Made by a program: the position numbers and the translations under genes
Assembly: GCF_008056315.1 (NCBI RefSeq)
Contig: NZ_VRKQ01000018.1
Coordinates: 189,772 to 253,771, forward strand
DNA length: 64,000 nucleotides
Direction of reading: 5' to 3'
Source: Seonamhaeicola maritimus
GTDB lineage: Bacteria > Bacteroidota > Bacteroidia > Flavobacteriales > Flavobacteriaceae
Shown here: piece by piece, positions 34,571-43,425 of the stretch
How positions within the stretch are numbered: the first letter of the stretch is position 1
Layout of the letters: every line of letters begins with the position of its first letter
The notes under the pieces: generated by a model
The model's input: the letters and a program-made list of their open reading frames with translations, nothing else
Database searches by the model: none
Told to the model about the DNA's origin: nothing

Positions 34571-36211
34571 TTAAATCTTTTTAGATTCAACATAAAAATC
34601 AGGATCTACTTCAAAGGTTTCAATTTTCTTATCAGAAGATAACGTGTTCCAATCCGCCTTTGGGAATAGCCACTGTTCTTTTTCATTAATTTTAATTTGA
34701 ATAGGCATGTCGAACTTATCAATGATGTTTGTCCAACGGTATTTTATAGTTTTACCTTCAATTTTATATTCTAGAGTTGGAACTTTAATGGTTCGTAAAT
34801 ACTGATTGAAAAACTCGGTTAAATCAATGCCTGTTTGTTCGCTTATATAATCTTCAATTTGTTTGGTGGTAACAGTTTGATGATAAAATTCAGTATTTAA
34901 TCCTCTTAGAATCTTACGCCATTTTTCATCATCCTCTATGAGTTGTCTAAGAGTATGCAAAATACTTGCACCTTTATAATACATATCAGAAGACCCTTCA
35001 TGATTCACATGATATGTGCCAATTATTGGTTTGTCATTGGTTATGGCTTTTCGAGTACCTATGATATACTCTGATGCTGCTTTTTTTCCAAAATGATAAT
35101 CTAAATACAAGCTTTCGGAATAAGTGGTAAAACTTTCATGAATCCACATATCGGCTGCATCTTTGTAGGTAATGTTATTAGCAAACCATTCATGACCAGC
35201 TTCATGAATAATAATATAATCAAATTTTAATCCCCAGCCGCTACCAGACCAATCTCCACCTCTAAAACCGTTTTTATAACCGTTGCCATAGGTAACGCTA
35301 CTTTGATGTTCCATTCCTAAATAGGGTACTTCCACTAATTTAAAACTATCACGATAAAATGGATATTGTCCAAACCAATGTTCAAATGCCTTCATCATTT
35401 TGGGTGCTTGTTTAAATTGTTCTTTGGCTTTTTCTAAATTATCTCTTAATACGTAATAATTCATATCCAGATTTCCTGCCATGCCATCATAAACCTCAGA
35501 AAAGTTCACATAATCACCTATATTGATGTTAACACCGTAATTATTAATTGGGTTTTTCACAACCCAATGAAACGTTTTTGTATCACCTATTTGCTCAACC
35601 AACCTAAGTCTTCCGTTAGAAACATTTGTGAGTTTATCAGGGACATTTACACTAATAAGCATACTGTCTACTTCATCATACATATGGTCTTTACAAGGCC
35701 ACCAAACACTGGCGCCTAAGCCCTGGCATGACGATGCTATAAAATGATTATCATTACTATCATTCTCCCATGAAATACCTCCATCCCATGGTGCTCTAAT
35801 TGCTTCTCTAGGATTTCCTTCATAATGTACTTCTAAAGAATTTACAGTTCCAATTTCTTGAGATTGGTTTAAGGTTATAAAATGAGCATTACCATCATGT
35901 TTAACTTCTAGTTCTTCTTCATTTTGGATTGCTTTAGTAAGTTTTAATGGTGGTTGCAAATCAATTTGCATAACGGAATTATTTTCTAAAACTTTGTACT
36001 GAACTGTATTTTTACCAGAAATGAATTTTTTATCTGGTTCAACTTTAATATCTAAGTGATAATAGGTTAAATCCCACCATTCGCGCTCTGGAGTTATAGA
36101 ACCTCTAAGCGTATCTTGTCTTGTGAAATGTTCTTTTTTTGAAAGTACTTGTGCTTGAGCAAAATTGATAGAAAGAAATAAAAATAGGAGGAAGGTGATA
36201 GTTTTTCTCAT
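34571..36211 (-). CDS. Secreted M1-family aminopeptidase
   Basis: The protein has 546 residues with a signal peptide (cleavage after NFAQAQ). A beta-sandwich N-domain is followed by a zinc protease domain with HEAGHEWFANNITYKDAADMW (His, Glu, His) and the second zinc Glu in the WIHESFTTYSE that follows. The exopeptidase strand appears as LGMEHQS. The large C-terminal helical domain of PepN is absent, so it is the short form. It probably trims peptides outside the cytoplasm. It heads the operon with the YdeI and beta-propeller genes. Confidence 0.9.
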   Translation of the reverse strand: MRKTITFLLFLFLSINFAQAQVLSKKEHFTRQDTLRGSITPEREWWDLTYYHLDIKVEPDKKFISGKNTVQYKVLENNSVMQIDLQPPLKLTKAIQNEEELEVKHDGNAHFITLNQSQEIGTVNSLEVHYEGNPREAIRAPWDGGISWENDSNDNHFIASSCQGLGASVWWPCKDHMYDEVDSMLISVNVPDKLTNVSNGRLRLVEQIGDTKTFHWVVKNPINNYGVNINIGDYVNFSEVYDGMAGNLDMNYYVLRDNLEKAKEQFKQAPKMMKAFEHWFGQYPFYRDSFKLVEVPYLGMEHQSSVTYGNGYKNGFRGGDWSGSGWGLKFDYIIIHEAGHEWFANNITYKDAADMWIHESFTTYSESLYLDYHFGKKAASEYIIGTRKAITNDKPIIGTYHVNHEGSSDMYYKGASILHTLRQLIEDDEKWRKILRGLNTEFYHQTVTTKQIEDYISEQTGIDLTEFFNQYLRTIKVPTLEYKIEGKTIKYRWTNIIDKFDMPIQIKINEKEQWLFPKADWNTLSSDKKIETFEVDPDFYVESKKI

Positions 36212-36226
36212 TTTTTGATTTTATTC

Positions 36227-36234
36227 AAATTTAT
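36227..36234 (-). promoter_or_regulatory. -7 element of the M1 peptidase operon
   Basis: TAAATTTG on the minus strand is an exact TAnnTTTG match, 15 bp before the ATG. Confidence 0.5.
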
Positions 36235-36315
36235 TTAAAATCGAATAGTATTAAGTTAAAATTTATTTAATGTTTTTTAGTTTTAAACCAAAGTGGTTTC
36301 AAAAAATAATGCCAA

Positions 36316-36783
36316 TTATTTGGTGTAATTAAATTTTATAGTTTTTGTGGTTCCGTCTTTTTCATGCATATCTACATAAACATTCATTTCTTTATCATTT
36401 ACTTTTTCAAAACTCATTCCTTCAAAAACCACTTTGTCTTTGGTAATATATTTTAATGGGAAATCTACGGTTTCATCTTTTGTTTCCCAACCTTTTAAAT
36501 CGTTATGAAAGTGTTTCAATTGCAGAATTAACGTATTTTCAAGCTGCCTAATGATTTCAATTTCATAAAAAGAAACTTTGTTATTATTAATTAATTTGAA
36601 GGTTGCCATCATGGAACCACCAGAAGGCGTACTCCAATTCTCTTCTGTGATGCCTCCAAATGCTTCACCTTTCCAATTACCAGAAATCCATGAAATATTT
36701 TCTAGTTTAGGTTCAAGTTTTTTTTGTTCCTGACCTAAAAAGGAAATGGGAATCAAAAGGAGTATATAGATGAGAATTTTCAT
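36316..36783 (-). CDS. Secreted DUF6265-type protein
   Basis: The 155-residue protein has a signal peptide (PISFLGQEQ). The rest is a lipocalin-like beta-barrel with WISGNWKGEAFGG, EENWSTPSGGSMMATFKL and MHEKDGTTKTIKF, the DUF6265 pattern. The ligand and role are unknown. It is monocistronic. A small palindromic TAAATTTA at 36798-36805 may be its -7 element. Confidence 0.72.
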   Translation of the reverse strand: MKILIYILLLIPISFLGQEQKKLEPKLENISWISGNWKGEAFGGITEENWSTPSGGSMMATFKLINNNKVSFYEIEIIRQLENTLILQLKHFHNDLKGWETKDETVDFPLKYITKDKVVFEGMSFEKVNDKEMNVYVDMHEKDGTTKTIKFNYTK

Positions 36784-36813
36784 AGCCTTAGTTTGTATAA
36801 ATTTACTGAAAAT

Positions 36814-36851
36814 AAAAAATGCTTCAAAAAAGTGTTTTTTGAAGCATTTTT
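36814..36851. terminator. Terminator of the beta-oxidation operon
   Basis: A very long A/T-flanked hairpin: arms AAAAATGCTTCAAAAAA and TTTTTTGAAGCATTTTT with a GTG loop. It is placed 30 bp past the last gene of the minus-strand operon. Confidence 0.9.
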
Positions 36852-36880
36852 AAATTTGAATTAGTCACCTACTTTTATAC

Positions 36881-38686
36881 TTAAAAGCAATATTTATTTT
36901 CTTTAGTTACCTTGTCTGCAATGATATTTCTTAATTCAATGATATTAGGCATATTAACGTATTTGATGTAGCGTTTTAATCCCATAAGCATCATGCGTTG
37001 TTCATCTCCTGTAGAGAATGAAATAATAGAATGTTTACCAGCAGTTTCTATAACATCAATAGCGTGGAATAGATTTAATTTCGCCATGGCAATTTCTTCT
37101 TTAGCATTTTCTTCTCCATTTTTTTTGGCCATTTTTTCTGCTCTTAAAATAGCAGATTCGGCTAAATAGATTTGAATTAAAATATCTGACGAAGCTAGCA
37201 TAAGTTGTTGCTGTTCTTCAATTTTCTCTCCATATTTTTCTAAGGCGGCACCAGCTACCATTAAGAATAGTTTCTTCAGGTTTTTAATAATGCTTTTTTC
37301 TTCTGAAAATAATTCCGAGAAATCTGGTGTATCAAATGATGGAATACCCATTAGCTCATCTTTCACAGCCATGGCTGGTGTTAATACATCAACATGACCT
37401 TTCATAGCTTTTTTAATAAGCATACCAATACTCAACATCCTGTTTATCTCGTTGGTGCCTTCATAAATTCTTGATATACGGGCATCTCTCCAGGCAGATT
37501 CCATTGGTGTTTCTTCTGAGAATCCCATACCACCAAAAATTTGAATACCCTCATCAGTACATCTTTGAACAAATTCAGAGACTGCTACTTTTAGTATAGA
37601 GCACTCTATGGCATATTCTTCAACTCCTTTTAATTCTGCTTCTGGGTGAGAATCTTTGCCATTGGTCTGTCTTAGTTCAATTCTATCTTGAATATTTTTT
37701 GCAGCTCTATAACATCCGGCTTCTCCAACCCAACAGTTAGTGGCCATTTCTGCTATTTTTTGGCGAATAGCTCCAAAACTAGAAATAGGCGTTTTAAACT
37801 GAATACGCTCGTTGGCATATTTAATAGATTCTGTAATGGTTCTTCGTTGGGCATCTAAACAAGCAACAGCTAATTTTATTCTTCCAACATTAAGAGCATT
37901 CATTGCAATTTTGAAGCCATTTCCTCTTACTGACAACATATTTTCAATTGGAACAATGGTGTCATTAAAGAATACTTGACGTGTTGATGAGGCACGAATA
38001 CCTAATTTATGTTCTTCTTCACCCATGGTTATACCATTTGGGTTTTCAGGGTCATATTCAACAATAAACCCTGTAATATATTTATCATCTTCAATTCTGG
38101 CAAAAACTATCATAAGACTACAAAAGCCAGCATTGGAAATCCACATTTTTTGACCAGTGATCTTATATGATTTACCATCTTCAGAAAGAACAGCTTTTGT
38201 TTTACCAGAGTTAGCATCACTTCCTGCACTTGGCTCTGTTAAACAATACGATCCAAACCATTCCCCTGTAGCAAGTTTTGGGACGTATTTTTGCTTTTGT
38301 TCTTCGGTTCCGTATAATGTAATTGGCATGGTACCAATACCAGTATGAGCACCAAAAGCGGTACTAAAAGAACCTGTTGCACCAGAAATATAATCGCAAA
38401 CAAGCATAGTGTCTACAAAACCCATGCCCATGCCGCCATATTCCATAGGAACAGCGACGCTTAAGAATCCGAGATCGCCAGCTTTACGCATGCAGGACTC
38501 CGTTAAATCATAATCCTTATTTTCAAACTGTGCTTTTTTTGCCCAAATTTCTCTATCAACAAATTCGGTTACAGCTTCTTTCATCATAAGCTGATCTTCA
38601 TTGAAATCTTCTGGTGTGAAAACATCTTCACAATTGGTTTCTTTTACAAGAAACTGACCACCTCTTAATATATTTTTTTCTTCCAT
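36881..38686 (-). CDS. Acyl-CoA dehydrogenase
   Basis: This FAD enzyme makes the first double bond of fatty acyl-CoA. The 601-residue protein has the usual three-part fold with YCLTEPSAGSDANSGKT and KMWISNAGFCSLMIVFARI. The helical region has QIFGGMGFSEETPMESAWRDARI and RIYEGTNEINRM. A further C-terminal extension of about 170 residues resembles that of the very-long-chain dehydrogenases. The catalytic Glu is probably the one in RIYEGTNE. It is the last gene of the operon after the thiolase. Confidence 0.92.
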   Translation of the reverse strand: MEEKNILRGGQFLVKETNCEDVFTPEDFNEDQLMMKEAVTEFVDREIWAKKAQFENKDYDLTESCMRKAGDLGFLSVAVPMEYGGMGMGFVDTMLVCDYISGATGSFSTAFGAHTGIGTMPITLYGTEEQKQKYVPKLATGEWFGSYCLTEPSAGSDANSGKTKAVLSEDGKSYKITGQKMWISNAGFCSLMIVFARIEDDKYITGFIVEYDPENPNGITMGEEEHKLGIRASSTRQVFFNDTIVPIENMLSVRGNGFKIAMNALNVGRIKLAVACLDAQRRTITESIKYANERIQFKTPISSFGAIRQKIAEMATNCWVGEAGCYRAAKNIQDRIELRQTNGKDSHPEAELKGVEEYAIECSILKVAVSEFVQRCTDEGIQIFGGMGFSEETPMESAWRDARISRIYEGTNEINRMLSIGMLIKKAMKGHVDVLTPAMAVKDELMGIPSFDTPDFSELFSEEKSIIKNLKKLFLMVAGAALEKYGEKIEEQQQLMLASSDILIQIYLAESAILRAEKMAKKNGEENAKEEIAMAKLNLFHAIDVIETAGKHSIISFSTGDEQRMMLMGLKRYIKYVNMPNIIELRNIIADKVTKENKYCF

Positions 38687-38707
38687 TGTTTAAGTAGATT
38701 TTGAGAT

Positions 38708-39898
38708 TTAATTCAAAAATTCAAAAATACCGCAAGCCCCTTGACCAGTTCCAACACACATGGTAACGGCTCCATATTTACCTTTCATATTGCGTTTACG
38801 CATTTCATCAAATAACTGTACAGAAAGTTTAGTTCCTGTACAACCTAATGGGTGTCCTAAAGCAATGGCACCACCATTAACATTAATGATGTTTGGGTTA
38901 AGATTTAATTCTCTGATTACTGCAATTGATTGAGAAGCAAAGGCTTCGTTCAATTCAATAAGTTCTAAATCGTTCTGTTTTAAACCAGCTAATTTCAAAG
39001 CTTTTGGGATAGCCTTTACTGGACCAATTCCCATAATTCTAGGTTCAACACCCGCTGCGGCATAATTTACTAATCTGGCAATAGGTTCTAAGTTTAGTTC
39101 TTTAACCATTTCTTCACTCATAACCATAACAAATGCGGCACCATCACTCATTTGAGATGAATTTCCTGCAGTTACACTACCTCCTTGAGCAAACACCGGT
39201 CTTAATTTTGCGAGAGCTTCTAAATTAGTTCCTTTTCTTGGGCCTTCATCTTTTGTAACGTTATAACTCTTATTTGCTTTTTTTCCGTTGGAATTGATAT
39301 AAGTTTGATTCACTTCTATAGGAATAATTTGATCTTGGAATCTATCCTCAGATTGAGCTTTTAGAGCTTTCATATGAGAATTATATGCGAATTCATCTTG
39401 GTCTTCCCTAGATACTTTAAACTGATTAGCAACGGCTTCGGCTGTATTTCCCATACCCCAGTAATAATCTTCATGACCAGCGTTAACAATATCATAGTTT
39501 AATTCTGGTTTAAACCCAGTCATGGGTACTGCACTCATACTTTCTGCACCACCTGCAATAATACATTCTGCCATTCCGGATTGGATTTTGGCTGCAGCAA
39601 TGGCAATGGTTTCAATACCAGATGAGCAAAACCTGTTCACTGTTACACCAGGAACATCAACGCTATCTAAACCCATTAAGGAAATTAGGCGTGCCATATT
39701 TAAACCTTGTGAACCTTCAGGCATTGCATTACCAACAATTACATCATCAATTCTAGTTTTATCTAATTGAGGCAGTTCTTTCATCATATGCTGAATGGTC
39801 TCAGCAGCTAATTCATCGGTTCTCTTAAAACGGAACAAACCTTTTGGTGCTTTCCCAACAGCAGTTCTGTATGCTTTAACTATATATGCGGTTTTCAT
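38708..39898 (-). CDS. Acetyl-CoA acyltransferase (3-ketoacyl-CoA thiolase)
   Basis: The 396-residue thiolase has the acyl-accepting Cys in VNRFCSSGIETIA, the GGAESMSAVPM loop, the NVNGGAIALGHPLGCTGTKL His and the final catalytic Cys in VTMCVGTGQGACGIFE. It releases acetyl-CoA in the last step of beta-oxidation. It starts 3 bp after the multifunctional enzyme gene ends, as in fad operons. Family-wise it could be called FadA or FadI. Confidence 0.93.
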   Translation of the reverse strand: MKTAYIVKAYRTAVGKAPKGLFRFKRTDELAAETIQHMMKELPQLDKTRIDDVIVGNAMPEGSQGLNMARLISLMGLDSVDVPGVTVNRFCSSGIETIAIAAAKIQSGMAECIIAGGAESMSAVPMTGFKPELNYDIVNAGHEDYYWGMGNTAEAVANQFKVSREDQDEFAYNSHMKALKAQSEDRFQDQIIPIEVNQTYINSNGKKANKSYNVTKDEGPRKGTNLEALAKLRPVFAQGGSVTAGNSSQMSDGAAFVMVMSEEMVKELNLEPIARLVNYAAAGVEPRIMGIGPVKAIPKALKLAGLKQNDLELIELNEAFASQSIAVIRELNLNPNIINVNGGAIALGHPLGCTGTKLSVQLFDEMRKRNMKGKYGAVTMCVGTGQGACGIFEFLN

Positions 39899-39901
39899 TG
39901 T

Positions 39902-42310
39902 TTAATTTCTTAAAGGTTTTCCTGTCTTCAACATGTGCTGAATACGTTCTAAAGTTTTACGCTCTGTACATAAACTTAAAAAGGCTTCTCTTTCTAAATC
40001 TAACAAATATTGCTCGCTAACTAACGAGGGTTCAGATAAGTCTCCTCCAGCCATTACATAAGCTAATTTGTTGGCAATTTTCTGATCGTGCTCACTAATA
40101 TAGTGGGCGGCTTCCATGGAGTCAGTTCCAACTAAAAACATGCCTAAGGCTTGTTTTCCAAGCACTTTCACATCTTTTCTTTTTACTGGCTGCGTATAGC
40201 CGTCATCAGCCATTAATCTAGCATGAGCTTTAGCTGTGGCAATTTGTCTGTTTCTATTAACAACAACAAGGTCTTTCCCTTTTTGAAGTATTCCCAAATC
40301 GAAAGCTTCGTAAGCCGATGTTGCTACTTTAGCCATCCCAATGGTTAGAAAATACTCTTGAAGTACATTTAATTCTACATCACCTTTTCTAAAAGAATCT
40401 GAAGCTCTAAGTGCCATTTCTTTGGAACCGGCGCCACCAGGGATGACGCCCACTCCAAATTCAACTAAACCTATGTAAGTCTCGGCCGCAGCCACAACTT
40501 TATCGGCATGCATGGAGAGTTCACATGCACCACCTAACGATAATCCATGAGGAGCAGAAATTGTTGGAATAGATGAATAACGCATACGCATCATAGTATC
40601 TTGAAAATACTTGATTGCTCCATTAAGTTCATCATATTCCTGCTCTACAGCCATCATGAAAATCATACCAATATTTGCGCCAACTGAAAAATTTGCGCCT
40701 TGGTTGCCAATAATCAACCCCTCAAAATCTTTTTCGGCTAAATCTATTGCCTTGTTTAATCCTGCTAAAACGTCACCTCCAATGGTATTCATTTTGGATT
40801 GGAACTCACAGTTTATAATACCATCTCCCAAATCTTCTATAACTACTCCAGAGTTTTTGAACACTTCATTACTCTTTCTAATATTATCTAGAATAATGAA
40901 CGCATCTTGTCCTGGTTTTTTAGTTTGAGATTTTGATGGAATGTTATAGTAATGTGTCGCGCCGTTAGCGATAGAATAGAAAGACGTACTACCTGAAGCT
41001 AACATATCTTTCACCCATGAAGCAGGTTTTAAACCTTCATCTTTCATAATTTCTATACCTTTTTCAACTCCAATAGCATCCCAGATTTGAAACGGACCAT
41101 GTTCCCATCCAAATCCTGCTTTCATAGCATCATCAATTTTGTATAGTTCATCTGATATTTCCGGAATTCTGTTTGAAACATACGCGAACATTGCTGCAAA
41201 ATTCTTTCTGTAGAACGTACCAGCTTTATCTTTTCCTGAAACTAATATTTTGAATCTGTCAATTACTTTTTCAACAGTTTTGGTAAGCTCTAATGTTGCA
41301 AATTTTGCTCTCTTTTTACTGCGGTATTCATGGGTTTCTAAATCTAAAGAGAGAATTTCGCTCTTACCATTTTCCCCTTTAATCTTTTTATAAAAACCTT
41401 GTCCTGTTTTGCTTCCTAACCATTTGTTTTCCATCATAGTATTGATGAAGTCTGGAAGTTTAAATAATTCATGTGCTTCATCATCAGGACAATTATCATA
41501 TATACCGTTTGCAACATGAACTAATGTGTCTAAGCCCACTACATCAACTGTTCTAAAAGTAGCCGACTTTGGTCTTCCAATAACTGGACCAGTAAGTTTA
41601 TCAACCTCTTCTATGGTTAAGCCTAATTCTTTTACCTGATGAAATAAAGATTGAATGCCAAAAATCCCAATTCGATTTCCTATAAATGCAGGCGTGTCTT
41701 TGGCCACTACTGATGTTTTTCCTAAATATTGTTCTCCATAATTATTAAGGAAATCAAGAACGTTTTGTGACGTTTTAGGCCCAGGAATAATTTCAAAAAG
41801 TTTTAAATAACGTGCTGGATTAAAAAAGTGGGTTCCACAAAAATGTTTTTGAAAATCTTCACTTCTTCCCTCGCTCATAAATTTGATAGGGATACCTGAA
41901 GTGTTAGATGTAATCAAGGTTCCTGAAGTTCTATGTTTTTCAATACTTTCAAAAACTTGTTTTTTAATATCTAATCGTTCTACAACAACTTCAATAATCC
42001 AATCAACATTTTTAACTTCTGATATCTCATCTTCTAAATTACCTGTAGTAATTCTACTCGCAAATTTTTGGTGATAAATAGGAGAGGGTTTAGCTTTTAA
42101 AGCTTTTTTTAGAGAATCATCTACTAAACGATTTCTAACAACTTTATCTTCTAATGTTAGCCCTTTGCTTTTTTCAATGTCGTTTAATTCTCTAGGAATT
42201 ATATCAAGTAATAAAACCTCAACACCAATGTTGGCAAAATGGCAAGCTATACCGCTACCCATGATTCCAGAACCTATTACCGCAACTTTTTTAATTATTC
42301 GTTTACTCAT
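39902..42310 (-). CDS. 3-hydroxyacyl-CoA dehydrogenase/enoyl-CoA hydratase fusion
   Basis: The protein has 802 residues in the order dehydrogenase then hydratase, the reverse of E. coli FadB. The N-terminal Rossmann site is AVIGSGIMGSGIACHFANIG; CGTHFFNPARYLKLFEIIPG carries the catalytic His. Two C-terminal HADH segments follow. The hydratase fold (about 490-720) has GANFSVGANIGMIF as oxyanion loop and GLSLGGACELSMHADKVVAA. It hydrates enoyl-CoA and oxidises the hydroxy product with NAD. It is the first catabolic gene behind the MarR regulator. Confidence 0.93.
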   Translation of the reverse strand: MSKRIIKKVAVIGSGIMGSGIACHFANIGVEVLLLDIIPRELNDIEKSKGLTLEDKVVRNRLVDDSLKKALKAKPSPIYHQKFASRITTGNLEDEISEVKNVDWIIEVVVERLDIKKQVFESIEKHRTSGTLITSNTSGIPIKFMSEGRSEDFQKHFCGTHFFNPARYLKLFEIIPGPKTSQNVLDFLNNYGEQYLGKTSVVAKDTPAFIGNRIGIFGIQSLFHQVKELGLTIEEVDKLTGPVIGRPKSATFRTVDVVGLDTLVHVANGIYDNCPDDEAHELFKLPDFINTMMENKWLGSKTGQGFYKKIKGENGKSEILSLDLETHEYRSKKRAKFATLELTKTVEKVIDRFKILVSGKDKAGTFYRKNFAAMFAYVSNRIPEISDELYKIDDAMKAGFGWEHGPFQIWDAIGVEKGIEIMKDEGLKPASWVKDMLASGSTSFYSIANGATHYYNIPSKSQTKKPGQDAFIILDNIRKSNEVFKNSGVVIEDLGDGIINCEFQSKMNTIGGDVLAGLNKAIDLAEKDFEGLIIGNQGANFSVGANIGMIFMMAVEQEYDELNGAIKYFQDTMMRMRYSSIPTISAPHGLSLGGACELSMHADKVVAAAETYIGLVEFGVGVIPGGAGSKEMALRASDSFRKGDVELNVLQEYFLTIGMAKVATSAYEAFDLGILQKGKDLVVVNRNRQIATAKAHARLMADDGYTQPVKRKDVKVLGKQALGMFLVGTDSMEAAHYISEHDQKIANKLAYVMAGGDLSEPSLVSEQYLLDLEREAFLSLCTERKTLERIQHMLKTGKPLRN

Positions 42311-42328
42311 TACCCCTAAAATCTAAAA

Positions 42329-42769
42329 TTACTTTTGATTGTAAATCTTTTTGTTAGAAACCATATCTATAATAAGTTCAGCTACTTCATAAAAATGGTT
42401 CATTTTTTCTTCAGAAACGTTTCGCCTAATAGTCTCATTAAATGTGAGTACTTTTTCTCTAGAATAGTCTCTTTTTTCACGCCCGAATTCAGTTAAATGA
42501 ATTAAAACGCCTCTACCATCTTTCGGGTTGGGGTGTCTTTCTATTAATCCTCTTCCTTCCATGGTTTTTAAAATTCTGGACAAGCTGGTAGCTTCCATAC
42601 CCATTTTAGGACCTAATGCAGTTGAAGGCGTGCCTTTTTCAGGGTCAATACTCAAAAGCGTGAAGCCTGTAGCCATGGTGCTTTCAAATTTAGAAGCCTC
42701 TTCGTTGTACATTTTTTGAACCATAAGCCATGTGGTTCTAAGAATATAATCAATAGTTTTGTCCTTCAT
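42329..42769 (-). CDS. MarR-family regulator of the beta-oxidation operon
   Basis: The 146-residue winged-helix protein has the core (PSTALGPKMGMEATSLSRILKTMEGRGLIERHPNPKDGRGVLIHLTEFG) split between recognition helix MEATSLSRILKTM and wing DGRGVLIHLT. It is the first gene of an operon with the hydratase/dehydrogenase, thiolase and acyl-CoA dehydrogenase genes. A 30-bp perfect palindrome abuts its promoter. The likely effector is an acyl-CoA, by analogy with other fatty-acid MarR/TetR switches (inference). Confidence 0.9.
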   Translation of the reverse strand: MKDKTIDYILRTTWLMVQKMYNEEASKFESTMATGFTLLSIDPEKGTPSTALGPKMGMEATSLSRILKTMEGRGLIERHPNPKDGRGVLIHLTEFGREKRDYSREKVLTFNETIRRNVSEEKMNHFYEVAELIIDMVSNKKIYNQK

Positions 42770-42786
42770 AGTTGGTGGTTAAATGC

Positions 42787-42826
42787 CAAATATAGAAAAA
42801 TTTATTATGCATGCATAATAAATTTT
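42787..42826 (-). promoter_or_regulatory. MarR-operon promoter with 30-bp perfect palindromic operator
   Basis: The minus strand carries TATATTTG (42787-42794), an exact -7 element. Just upstream, 42797-42826 is a perfect palindrome whose half is AAAATTTATTATGCA, centred on TGCATGCA. It covers the region where polymerase would make its upstream contacts. Confidence 0.8.
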
Positions 42827-42906
42827 CAAAAATATAAATTCGTTGTAATAAAAATAGCACCTTAATAATTAAGATGCCATAATTATAATATAAATGAGAA
42901 AATTAT

Positions 42907-43299
42907 TTACCCAATTTTTCCATTTACTAAACCAATAACCGAACCTACTATAGTTACTATAACTATGTAAATTCCTAGACTTAAAACGGCCAATGAGTAA
43001 GTTAAGTCCGTATTCATTGCTAAATTAAAAAAGTTGTCAAACAAACCCATAAAAACACCAATTATAGCACCTGCTTTTGCACCAGTAGCCAAAGTAGAAA
43101 TTTGAGCCCATTGATTATATATATAGGATATGAACAACCCAAAGGTTAAACAGCCTAAAAATATAAATAACATGGTTTGTGAACTTTCTTCAGGTTGTGG
43201 AAATGTGTCTACAAATAAGATCCCATAAAATAACCACCCTAATAGGAAGTCTACAATACCGCCAGCAATACCGGCAACTAAGAAATTTTTTGTCTTCAT
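42907..43299 (-). CDS. Small four-helix membrane protein
   Basis: The 130-residue protein has four hydrophobic segments (about 7-30, 43-62, 73-94 and 103-125) and Gly-rich helices such as GIAGGIVDFLLGWLFYGILF. The pattern resembles DUF1761-like proteins, but I cannot assign a family with certainty. It is a single gene between the fatty-acid operon and the acyl-CoA synthetase; no function is proposed. Confidence 0.65.
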   Translation of the reverse strand: MKTKNFLVAGIAGGIVDFLLGWLFYGILFVDTFPQPEESSQTMLFIFLGCLTFGLFISYIYNQWAQISTLATGAKAGAIIGVFMGLFDNFFNLAMNTDLTYSLAVLSLGIYIVIVTIVGSVIGLVNGKIG

Positions 43300-43425
43300 T
43301 TTTTAAATTTTAATTAGTTAGATATTCTTAAAAATATGAAAAATAATATAAATAATTAAATTTCAGTAAGTTGCTGTGAAATGAAGTGTGTTTAATTTTA
43401 AAGTTTTAAATTACTGACTTTCCAC

